Source: Metaphire vulgaris (taxonomy: Eukaryota > Annelida > Clitellata > Crassiclitellata > Megascolecidae). Taken from it: a stretch of DNA of 64,000 nt. The DNA lies in the NCBI GenBank assembly GCA_018105865.1, contig CM030835.1, positions 11,137,916-11,201,915 on the forward strand, written 5' to 3'. Position numbers and translations under genes: made by a program. Each line of letters begins with the position of its first letter. The first letter of the stretch is position 1. Under the pieces are notes generated by a model, which was given only the letters and a program-made list of their open reading frames with translations, ran no database searches and had not been told where the DNA came from. Positions 34,564 to 47,454 of this stretch are shown here, one piece after another.

Positions 34564-36906
34564 GCTTGCTTTTACGATGTTTGTATAAGATTCACACGTT
34601 ATGTATAATACACACTAAAGCAGTATCGGTCTCTTTCTTTCATTGACAAGTAAACCTGTGAAAATAAATTATTGATAACTTCTTAACCAATTGTCGTTTC
34701 TCGAAAACAGCAGTGGGGGAGGGGTAGATCAGCTAAATAGCTAAATGCCAACATTTCGACCTTTATATGACCTCGACCAAGTTGGAAGATGGGAAGCAAA
34801 GTTCTTCTTGCAAATACAGTTCTAGCCTGATATGCATTTTTCTGCGTTGTAATAAATAAATATATAAATATATGGGTGTGTGCGACAATATTGATTTAAA
34901 TACTTTCATTGATATCATTTTTAGAATTTTTACCAAAATATCAAATACAGTATAACAAAGATTTGGCAACAAAATATTCGCGTACAAATATTTTTTCGCA
35001 CCCGTGTACAATAATAGAAACAATGATTACAAACGCCTATTGTGTAAATTACAAATCCAGTTTTTTCGGTTGCTCCGCCCACTGGTGGGCAGAAAGTTTT
35101 CAATAATAGAAACCATTGTTGATTACAAATTTCTTGCCCACCAGCATAGATACTAGCTATGTTGGTGGGCATAGAGAGTGTTCTGGATACTCTCATATAA
35201 GAAGCATAGACAAACGAGTATAGTAATTATTTTACATAACTTTGCATTATTAAATTAAAAGGACGAATAATAATTTCTAAAAAGGTACACCCAAAAGAAT
35301 CCTAATGTAAAATGATAATAAAATAAAGATCTAATAGTAGTACTAAGCAAAATGACATTAAATTATGGCGTTTCAACTGTCAAATAATGAACCGTATCGT
35401 TCAACATACATGTAAAAACACTTTGTACACGCATTGACACAAAACATTATTCGGTTGCATTCTGTTCGCCAAATATTCCGTTGTTTTATGAAACTCAACA
35501 GAAATATTTGGGCTTCTAGATGCTTTGTGTAATGCTATCGCCATCGGTTACATACCTGATTTTTAAAAAGGAGCGAAGAGCAAAAAGCAAAACTTAGCTA
35601 CGAATATCAAATGAATAAATAAGACATTGGGATGGAGCTGTTTGTGTGTGTGTGTCTTTTGATAGCTCGACCTCCTTGGGAATGTCTTGAAAAGTATAAA
35701 GTTTGACGAAAATTCAGCAGAACTAGACAAAGATGCCATTAAACCGGCTCATATGGAACGGGGGAACACCAAATCGGAACCAAACCATGCTATATCACGA
35801 CAGCCGTACAAATACATAAACAATACATCGGTTGGAATTGACCAGTTCATTAGACAGACCTGCTGCGCTCTTGACCTTCATATGCCCGTTGGGTGGGGGG
35901 GTATTTTTAAAACCCAAGTCGATCTTTTCTCAGATGTCTCGGAGCCACTTGGATTTTTCTCGAAAGCTTTTATGACTTTTCCTGAATATGTTTGCGCTTC
36001 AAAGCGCTGCGTGTTTCTGAGATAGACTAGTCTATCTCTGCGCGTGCGTTCGGCATGGCCACTCCAACTCAGTCAGTCCAACCAAAATAACACGCAGCAC
36101 AAAAATTAAGCCGTAATCGGCACAATCAATACGGAAAGAAGAAAGTAGCCTTCACTTCTGTATTATGCTAACTTCTGCCTTTTCTTTTGCTTACTTGCTT
36201 TCTTAACTTGCCTATTTTATTACTTATTTACATATTTATTTACTGCTTTGATTATGTCAACGCAGCACTGAATAGCCATGTTGACATTACGATATTTCTA
36301 CATCGAATGGCATTCCGATCTTGTCTTGTCTTATTTCAATAACCATCGAATGTGTATTCCGATCTTGTCTTGGGTCTAAATACATTAGTTAATTGATGAC
36401 TTGCCAAACAAGCACAATGGCAATAACTAGGCTAAGCGAAATGAAGTTTGTAAGCAGTTTTAAAGTATTATCAACTGATGCTTAACAATCCGTGATATCT
36501 GGCACACAAAACGAGTTATTAGTGAGGGTTAGTTTTAATACCCCCCCCGTGGTTACGAACGGGTGTAAAAAAGGTGGGCATACGAAGGTTAAAACACGTC
36601 TCTTTAAATGATCAAACTATGAAACTCAACATCAACTTCCTACTACCTAGTCATTTTTCAAAGGCTTTTAAAGTCAGCTGCATTTTGTAAATATTACAAT
36701 AGAATGATGCTATGATTTTGCAAATAAATTTAGGCCTCCTTTGAAGGCTGGCATAAATCTTTGCAGAAACACCAATTTGTTTTATTTAACCTGATAATGG
36801 AGTGAGAAATAACAAACATTCAATTGCGCATGTGATCTGAACAGCGACATTAAACGCATTAGCAACAGCGTCGTCGATATGACAATCCTTGTTTGGACAC
36901 CGTAGC

Positions 36907-36914
<8 letters not shown>

Positions 36915-36942
<28 letters not shown>

Positions 36943-36963
36943 TGTATGTATGTATGTATGTAT
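36915..36963. repeat. TATG tetranucleotide repeat
   Basis: About 12 units. Confidence 0.95.
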
Positions 36964-36993
36964 ATAGCTAAATATGGCTGAAAAAGCGAACAG

Positions 36994-37433
36994 CAGTGGC
37001 GGTTCCACGTGGGGGATGAGTGGGGATGCATCCCCCGCCGGACCTCTTTTTTTGCTTGTCAACCTATTTTTCGGTAAAAGTGTAGTAAAATTAGGCAAAA
37101 CTTCCCCTTTGTCAGCCTTTTCCGGCAAAGTTTATTCATGTTTCTTTTCTCTTTTCATCCCCCACCAACTTCCTATGAGCAGAGACGTCATTTCACTGTT
37201 TTTCAGGGGGGGGGGCAAAACACTTTCGACCTGACAAGTTAGTTTGACGACCTTTTTTGCTTGTCAGTTTCACGGTTAGTTCTCAAATTATTCGACATTC
37301 ATCGAGCCCGGGCGTGTAAAATCTAAATAACGCAAACATTAGCAAAAAAAATTTTCCCTCAAAATCAGGGCAAATGACGTCCCTGCCTATGAGTTCATTT
37401 AACCCCCACCCAGAAATCCTGGAACCGCCACTG
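36994..37433. mobile_element. hAT-type element with a nested MITE
   Basis: Begins CAGTGGCGGTTCCACG and ends GGAACCGCCACTG. Flanks GCGAACAG and GCGAACAT match at 7 of 8 bases. Contains TTTTTTGCTTGTCAACC (the shared module, inverted) near 37047 and a complete second element at 37180-37385. Confidence 0.82.
37180..37385. mobile_element. hAT-type MITE, CAGGGACGTCATTT family, nested
   Basis: Begins CAGAGACGTCATTT and ends AAATGACGTCCCTG with a perfect 8-bp duplication CCTATGAG. Contains GACCTTTTTTGCTTGTCAG near 37251. Confidence 0.88.
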
Positions 37434-37534
37434 GCGAACATTGTCCCAGTGGGATGAAGTAATAAACACATACGCAGGTACTAACTCCAGAGCAAGCCAA
37501 TAGATCCGATAACTTCTGATGCGCACAGCAAAAA

Positions 37535-38244
37535 GGGGCCACCCATAAAGTACGTCACGCTATATTTGGCCATTTGGCCCTCCGCTGCAGGGACGTCATT
37601 TGATGAGTGCAGGGGCCGTTGCCTCCTGAATTTTAGGGGGGAAATTTTTGGCGAATTTTTGTGTTTTTAAATTCATTGTGTTCTCAATTGTTTTTATAGT
37701 TTTATTAAAATCTTAGGTATGTACTATGTAGTAGCGTATGTAGCATGTACTATGGACAAAACCAATTTGCATAATGCATAGAAATTTTAAAAAATGCTGC
37801 CTGCCTTGCAGTCGAAAGTCTTGCCCGCACCCTGGAAAACAATGAAATGACGAACCTGCTCCCCTGTCACAAACTGTCACAGATATCGGACCCCATCTAA
37901 AAGTACGTAACAAATTTCGGACCCCCTGAGAACGTCGTCCATAAATTACGTCACGCAGGTTTTCTATTGAATATTTTCGAGTCTCTCGTTCATTTTTTCT
38001 GCAGCAAGACAAATATTTAACTTCCGACAATGATAAAGAATATAATTGAAACCTGAAATGTAACGTATCTCTGAGACAATTAAAAACGTCTTTTACTAGA
38101 ACTCACGTCATGTATAATTATTACGGTTTTGTTTCTATTGAAAGTGTGACGTCATGCTGACGTCATTACCCCTCCCTCTGTCACAGATTGTCACAATTTC
38201 TTAGACCCTCCCTTTCGAGCGTGACGTACTTTATGGACGGTTCC
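37535..38244. mobile_element. PIF-like MITE with a nested hAT MITE
   Basis: Left end GGGGCCACCCATAAAGTACG and the inverse of the right end (GGAACCGTCCATAAAGTACG) match. Flanking AAA on both sides would be a 3-bp duplication, as in PIF/Harbinger elements. An element of the CAGGGACGTCATTT family is inserted at 37588-37858. Confidence 0.6.
37588..37858. mobile_element. hAT-type MITE, CAGGGACGTCATTT family, nested
   Basis: Begins CAGGGACGTCATTTG and ends with a diverged AAATGACGAACCTG. Flanks CTCCGCTG and CTCCCCTG match at 7 of 8 bases. Confidence 0.78.
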
Positions 38245-38861
38245 AAAGTCCGCATCAATCGCAAGTAAATACATGAAAATAAACAAATAAATAGCATAAA
38301 ACAACCTAATAGACATAGAAATTACCCATAGAAACGATCATGATCACGTGATATTCTTGGAACTAACAACACCATTTCAAAGAGAGTAACAAACGTTTCA
38401 GAAATCGAACTCCGTAGGCCTATACTACATGAAAACTCGGACATTTTAGAGTCGATATGTTTCCTAATGCCTAGTCTACTTAATTATTTCTCATAGCGAA
38501 TATTTATTCAGCAGATACCTAAAGAAATTTATATCTAGAAGTGAAAGTTCGATCCGATATTTCCAAAGATTTCGGCGCGAAAAAAATTGTTTTACATCGA
38601 ACGAGAAATATAAGTTTTCGATAATTGTGCACGAATCGATCTGTTCATGATGATCACAATGACTGCCCGTTTAATCGACGAACCGTTCAACCTGTCCTCA
38701 GACGCGCATAGTAAGCTTGTTCGTAGAATTTCTTCAGAAATCTCGAAGTATAGCTTAAACTGCCCTCATTATTCCTCTGTTGTTGGCCAAAACAGAACGT
38801 TGTCTTTTAAGTGCGATCGTTACGGTTATTCTGCTCTGCAGTGGAAGGGTATGTCAGGTAA

Positions 38862-39241
38862 GGGGTCATCCATAAATGACGTAACGCGATTTTGGAACTT
38901 TTTTAACCCCTCCCCTACGTAACGTGACGTAGCAACAAGTCAGACCCCCTAAAGTATGACGTAACAACGGGCCGACCCCCGTTTTTGTCTTCCGAAAAGT
39001 CTTGACAAGCAAAAAAGGTCATTCATCCTTCTATTTTCCCCTCTCCAAACATACTGACAAGCAAAAAAGGTCATCCTTGTATTTTTCCTCTCCAAATACC
39101 ATGACAAACAAAAAAAGATCGTCACTTAAAAATTTTGTGTTGTGTTACGTCACATTTGCGGAACCCCCTTGTCACACTTCGTAACAAATGTCCGGACCTC
39201 CACCCCCCTAGGCGCGTTACGTCATTTTTGCGGACGAGCCC
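38862..39241. mobile_element. PIF-like MITE with three copies of the shared module
   Basis: Left end GGGGTCATCCATAAATGACG and the inverse of the right end (GGGCTCGTCCGCAAAAATGA) are similar. TAA is duplicated on both sides. TGACAAGCAAAAAAGGTCAT occurs near 39003 and 39055, with a diverged third copy near 39102. Confidence 0.65.
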
Positions 39242-39771
39242 TAACCCGGAAGCTAATGAGTGCAGGAAGTGCAAGAGGTGACACAATTCAATGAATTTTC
39301 CGAATGCCTTAGGCTTGTCGCGATTAAAACGTTCAAGTTGAAATTCAAAGTTCAAATATTCAAACACAAAGTAAACACAAACACAACAAAAATTCACTAC
39401 ATATCACTAAATCATAAAACGTCGAATCCTTAATAAACGAGAACTCTTTCGGACAACAAAGAAAAACACCAGACCAGCAAACGATTCAAGTTGTAGTTAC
39501 TGATGAGAATAGATATTGTCAAGATTTTATCACCAGTCTATTTAGTCAATCCTAGTTTTCAAGCCTGTGCTGCTATCAATGATAGGCCTAACAACGATAA
39601 ATAACTCTTTGATCCAAGACAACCTAAAATGTCATGAATACCGCTTCTATACGACGAATTGGCTGAAAGGTTTCAGCCGATGATAGCATGATACTATGTC
39701 TAAGTGAAGTGCTAGAAAGCGGAACCATACATCACTTGGTACAAGAATAATCAGGCCAATTCTCAAGACCA

Positions 39772-39775
<4 letters not shown>

Positions 39776-39841
<66 letters not shown>
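39776..39841. repeat. TA microsatellite
   Basis: About 65 bp of uninterrupted TA. Confidence 0.95.
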
Positions 39842-39845
<4 letters not shown>

Positions 39846-39943
39846 AAACCGAATGCCAAGCAAGTACTTCTATAAGCAAAGAAACAAAAAGCGATCATCA
39901 TCACACCTGATGACCGTTGAATCTTTAATAATGTAGACTGGCG

Positions 39944-40012
39944 CTATTTATATAGCGCCAGTCTGCCTACTCGCAGCTGAGCGAATATTGCTCTGGGTCG
40001 GTTGGCGGGGCC
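39944..40012. repeat. Retroposon-tail-like repeat, copy 1
   Basis: TTTATATAGCGCCAGTCTGC and the following 45 bp recur nearly identically at 40804-40872. Read inverted it ends GGCGCTATATAAATA, resembling the 3' end of SINE/LINE tails elsewhere in the window. Confidence 0.6.
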
Positions 40013-40803
40013 AATCATCATCATAGCGGCGCTATAGAAGTCTCGTAATGGCGCGCCGCAGTAGTCTTTTGGTCATGACAGCATAACAAAAACTCATAGG
40101 CGCTAAATAAATAGAAAGGTATGAAGAAGAATACAAGAATTCGTTGTTGCAATATGGCACAATCACTATAGGATGCAATAACATCAACTCTGGAACATTA
40201 CAAAGCATAACGAAACTTTCAAGGTAACAGACATTTTGAATGCATTCGACATTCTTTGAACATCGGTGACCATTTAGCACAGAAAATCTATTAAATTTGC
40301 AACGTTTTAGATCTTTTTTTTAAATATTGGGACGTCAACTTCTATTTCACGACTTATGCCAGAACTTTATTCACAGCTTAACCCTGGATGAATATAATCT
40401 TCAGAAAGGCGTTTTATTAAAGACGTTTTTAAGGCGCAAAAGCTGTAGCAGATAAATGGATACACCAACATGTCATTATGTAATGCGTATTACATCTAGC
40501 AGTGAATTAGAAAAGCATTCGGCATTTCATCAAATTTCTTCACAATATCCGATGACATTCAATACGCTTCTGTATAATGATCTGCAAACAACTTGGGCAC
40601 TGCGTTAAGCTTTTGAGTAGCGTCGTGAGAATTTGGCTTGCTTACTTACTTACTTACTCAGTTACCTACAGAATAAGACAGTCGCATTTTACATTTACAC
40701 GTAATAGTCATTTGGAATGCAACTCGCAGAATTAACAAAGGAATGTACTGTAAAGGTAGTTGGGAGTTTCGAACCGCTGCTTTTGTAATGCAGTGCAAAC
40801 ACG

Positions 40804-40872
40804 GTATTTATATAGCGCCAGTCTGCCTAACTGGCAGCTGAGCGAATATTGCTCTGGGTCGGTTGGCGGGAC
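40804..40872. repeat. Retroposon-tail-like repeat, copy 2
   Basis: Second copy of 39944-40012 in the same orientation, followed by a short CCCAAG array. Confidence 0.6.
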
Positions 40873-41197
40873 CAAGCCCAAACCCAAGCCCAAGCCCAAA
40901 ACAGGTCCAACGCACAACGGATCCGCCCGTAACATTAACGATACTTTAGCACAGACGTAACGAAAGCTTTCTACGCTCACAAACGATTGCCTCTCGTGCA
41001 CGCCGAAAGGTAAAATGACGAAAGCGCGGAAAGTGTATCAGCATCAGTATCGTTGGCATCGCACTCGCTGACTCTACACGCATGCTCTGAATTTCGTTGT
41101 TGCTGTTCACGCGATGATGATGATGATGATGATGATTATTATTATTATTATTATGGTTGTGGTACTCGCGGTTGGCGGTGGTACTTGTGGCGGTGGA

Positions 41198-41418
41198 GGC
41201 GTAAACTTCCGTAAGGCATAGGCTCGAGCTCCCCCAGTTTTTGAGAGGCTGCCATAGAAAGGGGGAAGGTACAGTTATTGAGTTCCCACATTTGAGAGGT
41301 TACCATAGGGATGGATAAGTAGGCCCTATAGGATTAGGGTCTCGCCTTTTTAGAGGATACCATAGGGAAGGGAGACGGTATCGGAGTTGCGCCCCCCACT
41401 TTTTCATCCATGTTTACG
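41198..41418. mobile_element. Short MITE with GGCGTAAAC ends
   Basis: Left end GGCGTAAACTTCC and right end CATCCATGTTTACG are inverted repeats. Related to 1552-1667 (shared GATGAAAAAGTGG). Ends about 70 bp from the innexin stop codon, so it may lie in the 3'UTR. Confidence 0.45.
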
Positions 41419-41490
41419 TCAATGAGGTGGTACTTGTGGCGGTGGTACTTGTGATGGTGGTGGTGTTGGTGGTGGTAGCGCTTATGTCGG

Positions 41491-42735
41491 TCATACGACC
41501 TCCATTCTGCCGCCGTTTGCCCTGCTTTTGGTCATGGTCTTTCGACCCGGTTTCTCGGCGAGAGTCCTTCGCTCCGGACTGTAGTTGTTCCAGAGTCCGC
41601 AGAGGACCTCGCCGGCCACCACCTCGCCCATGTTCATCCCGATAAGGCGCACGATGAACATCCCGTCCCGGCGAAGGTAGTTCTCGGCGAACTTGGCGAG
41701 GGTCCCGGCCTCCCGCGGCGTGGCGTCCATGACCCTGATCTGCTTCCGGACGTACTGGACGTGTCCGGGCCAGTAGAGAGACCGGAAGAGCCAGCGCAGG
41801 AAGTTGACGGCGGTGATGAAGGCGACGAAGACGAACCAGAACCAGAGGAAGATGAAGAGCTTCTCGTTGAAGAGGTTGATGGTCAGGGCGCACTGCAAGA
41901 TGTAGCTGTGCACGCGCGACTGATGCCGGATCTCGAACTCGCAGAGGGTGACGCGGGGAAAACGATCCGAGTAGCCCCAGTCCATGCCCCGCAACAGCCG
42001 CTCCACCACGTGGATCCCGTACATTTGGTAGTCGATCTTGAGAAACGCGTCGAGAAGAAACAACTGTCCCACGGCGTTGGCGACGTAGCACAACTTGATC
42101 ATCATGTAGCAGGATATCAGGTAATTTCCGTACAGCTTGCCGCCGATCAGACAGCACGCCTTGGCGATGAAGTGCTTGATGCGTACCACGCATCCGGTAC
42201 GGTACTCCCTCTGCGCCAGCAGGTACCGATCCATCTGGTTGACTACGTACCGTATCGCCTTCTCGCGTATCTCCAGATACGACGCCTGCGAACAGACCCT
42301 GGCGGCGTCCATGACGGCCGTCATGTTCACCCCCGACCGGCGGTTGAGGAAGCGCCAGAGGAGGCAGGGAAGAAAGGCCAACAGGCCCTGGAAGATGAGG
42401 ATAAGCGGTACCCACTGGTAGTAGCTGATCATCGTCACCCTGTCCTTCTGGTGCTCGCTGAACAGCTTCTCTCCCGGGATCGTCTCCTCCATCGGTAGGA
42501 AGTAGGTGTTGCTGACCCAGCAGATGGCGTCCGCGTAGTCCCGGTGGCTGTCGGTGAACTGAGCCGGACACCAGCAGGTGATCGGTCGACCGACGAACTG
42601 CTTCGTGCTGACGAGGAATCCGAAAGCCACGAGTATGATGACGGTGTACTGACGTGTCAGGCGGTCGACGTAGTCATCGTCCATGCGAAACTTGATCTCG
42701 CGAATCGTCAGAACCGACTTCAACAGTCGATCCAT
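41491..42735 (-). CDS. Innexin (gap-junction / hemichannel subunit)
   Basis: A 414-residue protein encoded in one exon; start ATG at 42735-42733 (MDRLLKSVL), stop TGA at 41493-41491. It has the innexin layout: short N terminus, TM1 about residues 31-47, extracellular loop 1 with Cys54, Cys56 and Cys72, the signature YYQWVP at 105-110 opening TM2, TM3 about 203-228, loop 2 with Cys265 and Cys282 (TLCEFEIRH, LNLFNEK-type end) and TM4 about 293-312. Innexins form intercellular channels in protostomes; vertebrate relatives are pannexins. Length is typical. An acceptor TTTTTAATTATCAG just before 42758 indicates a 5'UTR intron. An upstream in-frame TTG is not the start. Which innexin paralogue this is cannot be told. 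Confidence 0.95.
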   Translation of the reverse strand: MDRLLKSVLTIREIKFRMDDDYVDRLTRQYTVIILVAFGFLVSTKQFVGRPITCWCPAQFTDSHRDYADAICWVSNTYFLPMEETIPGEKLFSEHQKDRVTMISYYQWVPLILIFQGLLAFLPCLLWRFLNRRSGVNMTAVMDAARVCSQASYLEIREKAIRYVVNQMDRYLLAQREYRTGCVVRIKHFIAKACCLIGGKLYGNYLISCYMMIKLCYVANAVGQLFLLDAFLKIDYQMYGIHVVERLLRGMDWGYSDRFPRVTLCEFEIRHQSRVHSYILQCALTINLFNEKLFIFLWFWFVFVAFITAVNFLRWLFRSLYWPGHVQYVRKQIRVMDATPREAGTLAKFAENYLRRDGMFIVRLIGMNMGEVVAGEVLCGLWNNYSPERRTLAEKPGRKTMTKSRANGGRMEVV

Positions 42736-42758
42736 TTTCAATGCCTGTACCTCTGTTC
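42736..42758 (-). other. Innexin 5'UTR segment with 3' splice site
   Basis: 23 bases between a strong acceptor (pyrimidine-rich tract then ATCAG at 42759) and the ATG. They imply a non-coding first exon upstream, not located. Confidence 0.6.
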
Positions 42759-45522
42759 CTGATAATTAAAAATAAAAAATATTAAAAAAGAGTTATTTGC
42801 ATATTTATATGTAATTTTAAACTTCTATAGCGCCACTTCATGATACACAGAAGAATCAGTCGATGGCACACCAAATAAAAATCAATTAAGATCTAGGTCA
42901 TTCAAAGATGTTCGGCCGGACAAGCAGATGATGTATGATCCAGTTGAGAAAGATGGGACTTTAATCTTGTTCCAAGACCAAGAACCCAGATCAAAATCAT
43001 CTATAAATTATAGTACATAGTAATTATAGTACATTATTGGTGTATTGTCTAAATTTTAGAATCTTATAACGTTGTGACCAGCATAATTAAGTGCCGAAAA
43101 TAGTAGGTTGTTGTTAAGACTCTATACGTGAACAGTTTGTGAACCCACTGCTCTAAGGCAACCATAACCCTAGCAACTACAATGATGATGATGAAGACGA
43201 CGACGATTCATAGACATATAAAATGCGAAAATATTGTCTAAATTCCAACTATTATTGTTCGATAAACAAACTTGCGGTGATTTCTAAAATAAACGTCGTG
43301 TGATTTGTTATCTGCAAGACAAAGAATGTGCTCGAATTACCTGATAGAACGAATAAGAGAACTGATATTTGAATGAGTTATTCTCGATCAGCACCGTCTG
43401 GTCTGACAAATATCCACTTTTGTAGCCTACTTAGATGTTTGTTTTCGAGGTGGATCGAATTATCGCCGATCGTGTATAAAAGATCAAATCTCAACTCCTG
43501 CAAATATCACGTCTCCATTTTTACTTTACCAACGAAATCAGGAATGAGAATACCCAGAATTCATCTGTCTTCCGGTTTCACCGTCAACGCAAGCGATTAA
43601 GAAGGATATTACATTTTATTTTTTTAGAATGGGAAAATGTATTCAATGACCGCCAGTTGGAAAATTGTGGGGTAGGGGACACACAGTCGTTAAGTCTTTC
43701 TCGAAGTCGAGACAACGATTTCACGACTTGCCCTTCAGACTTCTCTCATTTTCTGCGAATTAAAAACAAAAATCATAAGTTCTATAATTATTCATAATCA
43801 CAATATATAAATCGTCTTTGAGCGACACATAGTGTTGACTAAAGTGTCAATTGACGACCTATTTTCACTAAGAACTGAAATCTGCGTTGCTATAGTGTGT
43901 GAAAAAACAAAATTGTTGCGTGCAGAAAATCAGTTACTTTTAGCTAGTGAAAAGGTAATTAATCGAAGATCTGCTCTGTTATGACTTTGCGTTTAGAAAG
44001 AGGAGGCTCAATACAAAGGTACAGTAAGCAAGTAGCCGTGAATTTATGTAGCGTCGCAGTAGCTGCTTATTCTTAGGTGTTCAGTTAAAATTATTTGAAA
44101 TAGCTATAACCAAAAGGTGGCACGCACACAATTTATCTATATGCCTTTGTCTATAATTATGTCGTCAACCTATATCTGTGTGCGTACCTATCTGCTGGTA
44201 TGTCTACATGTATCTGCCAGTATTCTCGTCTCTATTTTTGTCCGCTTGTAAGCCTGCCTGTCTCACTATTTCCCTCTCGGAATGCGGATCGATATATATA
44301 TATATATAGGCCTAACGTTTCCTATCTGAGCGCCTTTACTTATATAGCGTATGTATACATACATATGGCCATATGTCTACAGGTGAAATCATTTAGATAA
44401 ACAGTTTGCGTTTGCGTTGATTAACAAAGGCAGGTGGAACGTTACCAAATCGATTTGTTGTCTAAGCGATGTTGCATGATTCCAGAAAATAACTCACTCT
44501 AAAATAAATACACCGCATAACGAAAATGTCAACGGTATAATAACGTGAGAACAATAATATTAATTTACAATCTAATTTGATTTCGCCTTCGCCATAACAT
44601 TACCATCCAACTGCCCTTTGCACCATTTTGTTTAACCAATACGCATGATAACATCACAACAGGATTCATCTCGTATTGAAGATTTCCCATGTTAATTAAG
44701 CTCTCAGTTTCTTAATTATAATTTCTCGTTGTAGCAGTTTCGTTGACTTTCGTTTCATTTATCTAACGATTTTGATTCACCATAGAGTAGACTACGGTGT
44801 TCGAATGTTTATAAAGTAGTAGAGACTTACTTACTCACTTCCCCCAACTGCCGTACTTCCGGAGGGGAGGGTTTTTTTGTCATCATCGACCAGATTTTTA
44901 AAAATAGAATAGGCCTAGTTATTTTCACATTTTAAGGCTACAGTGGTTTGTGTACACACTGTGCTTCCAACCGTCTGTCTAGGCGACAACCTGCATACAC
45001 CTGTCTGTATTCCTGTGTCTTGCATGCAAGCAGTCGTCATTCTTGCGTCATGTGTATGTGGTGTCTTTGAGGAGGCGGCGGTACCTGCAAGGCATTGATT
45101 TTGCCTTCCATGGCTGCAGTAACGCTGACTGTATCTCTATAATCCGCCATCCCCGCCTCCAATTCCCATCAAAGGCTTGAGTCAGGTCTGCGTCTTGCAT
45201 GAGCATGAGCGTCTCCCACCCACAGGACTCCTTCCCTTTATCTCTCTCTCCCTTTCCCTGCCTCTGTCTCTGTGACTTTGTTTGTCTGTCTGCCTGCCTG
45301 TCTGTCTGTTTCTCTCTCCCTCTTCCAACTCACGGCACTTCAAACGTCCGCTGCCTGTATAATATGGCGTCGCTGTGCTGCTGTGTTGTTCCGCCTTCGA
45401 ATTCGTTTTACTGGCGCACTGTCACTAAAGCGAGGCACTGACGCTGTCAGGTGGCGGTGAAGAGCAGCGCCGCAAAAGAATTTTCCAAGAATTACGCTTT
45501 TATGCTATCTACTCCCTTCGCC

Positions 45523-45536
45523 TCTCTCTCTCTCTC

Positions 45537-45584
<48 letters not shown>

Positions 45585-45600
45585 CTCTCTCTCTCAATCT
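45523..45600. repeat. CT microsatellite
   Basis: About 75 bp of CT repeats with a few interruptions. Confidence 0.9.
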
Positions 45601-47454
45601 CAACCTCTCTTCACTTATATTCATCAACGACCACCGCCACGTGATAATATTTCGCCGTCACGTGACAGGATCAAACATGCTGCGACATACACTGTAGTTC
45701 GGGATCGGATGGTTTAATGGCTTAATGGCGGGGGTGAGAGTGGGAGTGTGAGTGGGGAGAGAGCTTGTGGAAGGGCGGATTTATTTTGAAACAGTCTAAA
45801 GGGATTTGTAAAGCGACGCAACAGAGAGGGAGAGAGACAGACAGAGACAGAGACACACACACAGAGACATCTACAATGTATATAGCATTTCCCCATTAAG
45901 AAAATCCTCCATCCCCCACCACCACGACCGGCATATTTGCCACCCTATGCTGCAGCATTCGCCTCTGTACACCCGGATTGCTCTTCCAGTATTGATCGCG
46001 AAGGTCTCGTTTGCGTGGAGCAGCACTGCAGGCGCCCTGGCTCACAACAACCTCCAAAATAATACAATGGACGACCGAAAGGATTTGGTCGCCAGGGGCG
46101 CCACATCGACTAAACGCCGTCTGCCTAATCGACGGTCTCCTTACGATCCATAATCCTCGCTTTTGGTCAACGATTTCAACTTCTAATGCGCTGACGTCAT
46201 CGTGAATTCTAGGGTCACATGACCAGTGGCAATGATGCGCGGTATTAGAAAATGCTCGACAATATATTATATACTGTATATAAAGAATTGGCCTGTTTAC
46301 TGGTATCGCGAATAACTTTAAACTGTCACACTAAGTTACGGGCTACGACTACTACAACGATTTGCGCAATAGCGCAGGTTTTTAAAAAAGCTTCTTTACG
46401 ACTTACTTTACGAGATCACGCCAGTCACTGACATCACTATCAAAGATCATTAATAGAATCCAAAACTAGATATGACATTTATTATAATTATCCAGGAAAG
46501 TTGATTTAAAATCAATACCGCCTGACGTTAAACCGCGGTATTCATCAAACCCACGGTAATAATACCGTCACTTATAATACTGCGGTATTTCTTACCGCTC
46601 ATCACTTGCAGTCGAATTATTCACACCTATAAATTTTCGACCCCAGAGGGGGCTGAGCCCACAACACCCCGGAAATTCGTATATTGTACCCAATTTGAAG
46701 GAATATGCCTCTACAGTCTACACCGCCACATTGCATAAATTATAACGTTCTCTGACATTTTTGTTTCCGATTTCTGTCCGTCTAAAACTGAGTTCAGAAC
46801 AGGAATCTTACTAAGCATATAAAACATTGCTGCGCATCTTACTTACTTACAGTACTTGCCTCAACCGACCAGTCTGGACTAACTTCTCGTATATCTGACC
46901 TTGACCTACGACGGTTACGATTCTCATATTACGATTTCAGTTTCTAGTGCACTGTAAATCATCATAAAACTGGCGCCATATAAGTTCTGTGATCCGATTG
47001 TTCCGATAAGAAATTCGACGCGTGCAATATAATCGTAAGCCGCATTTTACGTTAATAACGGACAGTCAGGCGACCTGCGCACTAGTTTATATATAGCGAC
47101 AGTTTCTGGCTCCAGGTGACATATTAAAGGGTTACTCGGTACATCGGGTACAGCATGGAACCCGTCAGATCTTGCGATAATGCGATTACACAAACACCGT
47201 GTCGGTTCTCAATTTAATATGATCCATACATCAAGTAAAAATGTCGGCATCGCGAACACAGCGCTGCATAAACTATGTTGAATAGAATCACCGCAAATGG
47301 CGATGGAAATTAACTGTTTTGGGACATTCTATATTCTGTAGTGTAAATCAAGCATGTTCAAACAATTAATTAATGACGGCTATTTTAATCTTATGCCGAA
47401 AATTAATCTAATTAGATGTTGACTATTGCCTGGCTGATAACATACCTTCCCCAT

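Larger units (their letters stand above)
33307..41490. other. Intergenic DNA between spalt-like gene and innexin
   Basis: No gene recognised in 8 kb. Holds a GT array, a nested hAT cluster (33624-34074), a second nested cluster (36994-38244), a PIF-like MITE (38862-39241), TA and TATG arrays, a 69-bp duplicated retroposon tail and a small MITE before the innexin. Confidence 0.6.

Noticed and set aside
41761..42498. Acidic 245-codon plus-strand frame opposite the innexin
   Set aside because: Antisense shadow of the innexin ORF.
45947..46205. Overlapping plus-strand frames in a GC-richer patch
   Set aside because: No domain, no splice context, no similarity recognised.
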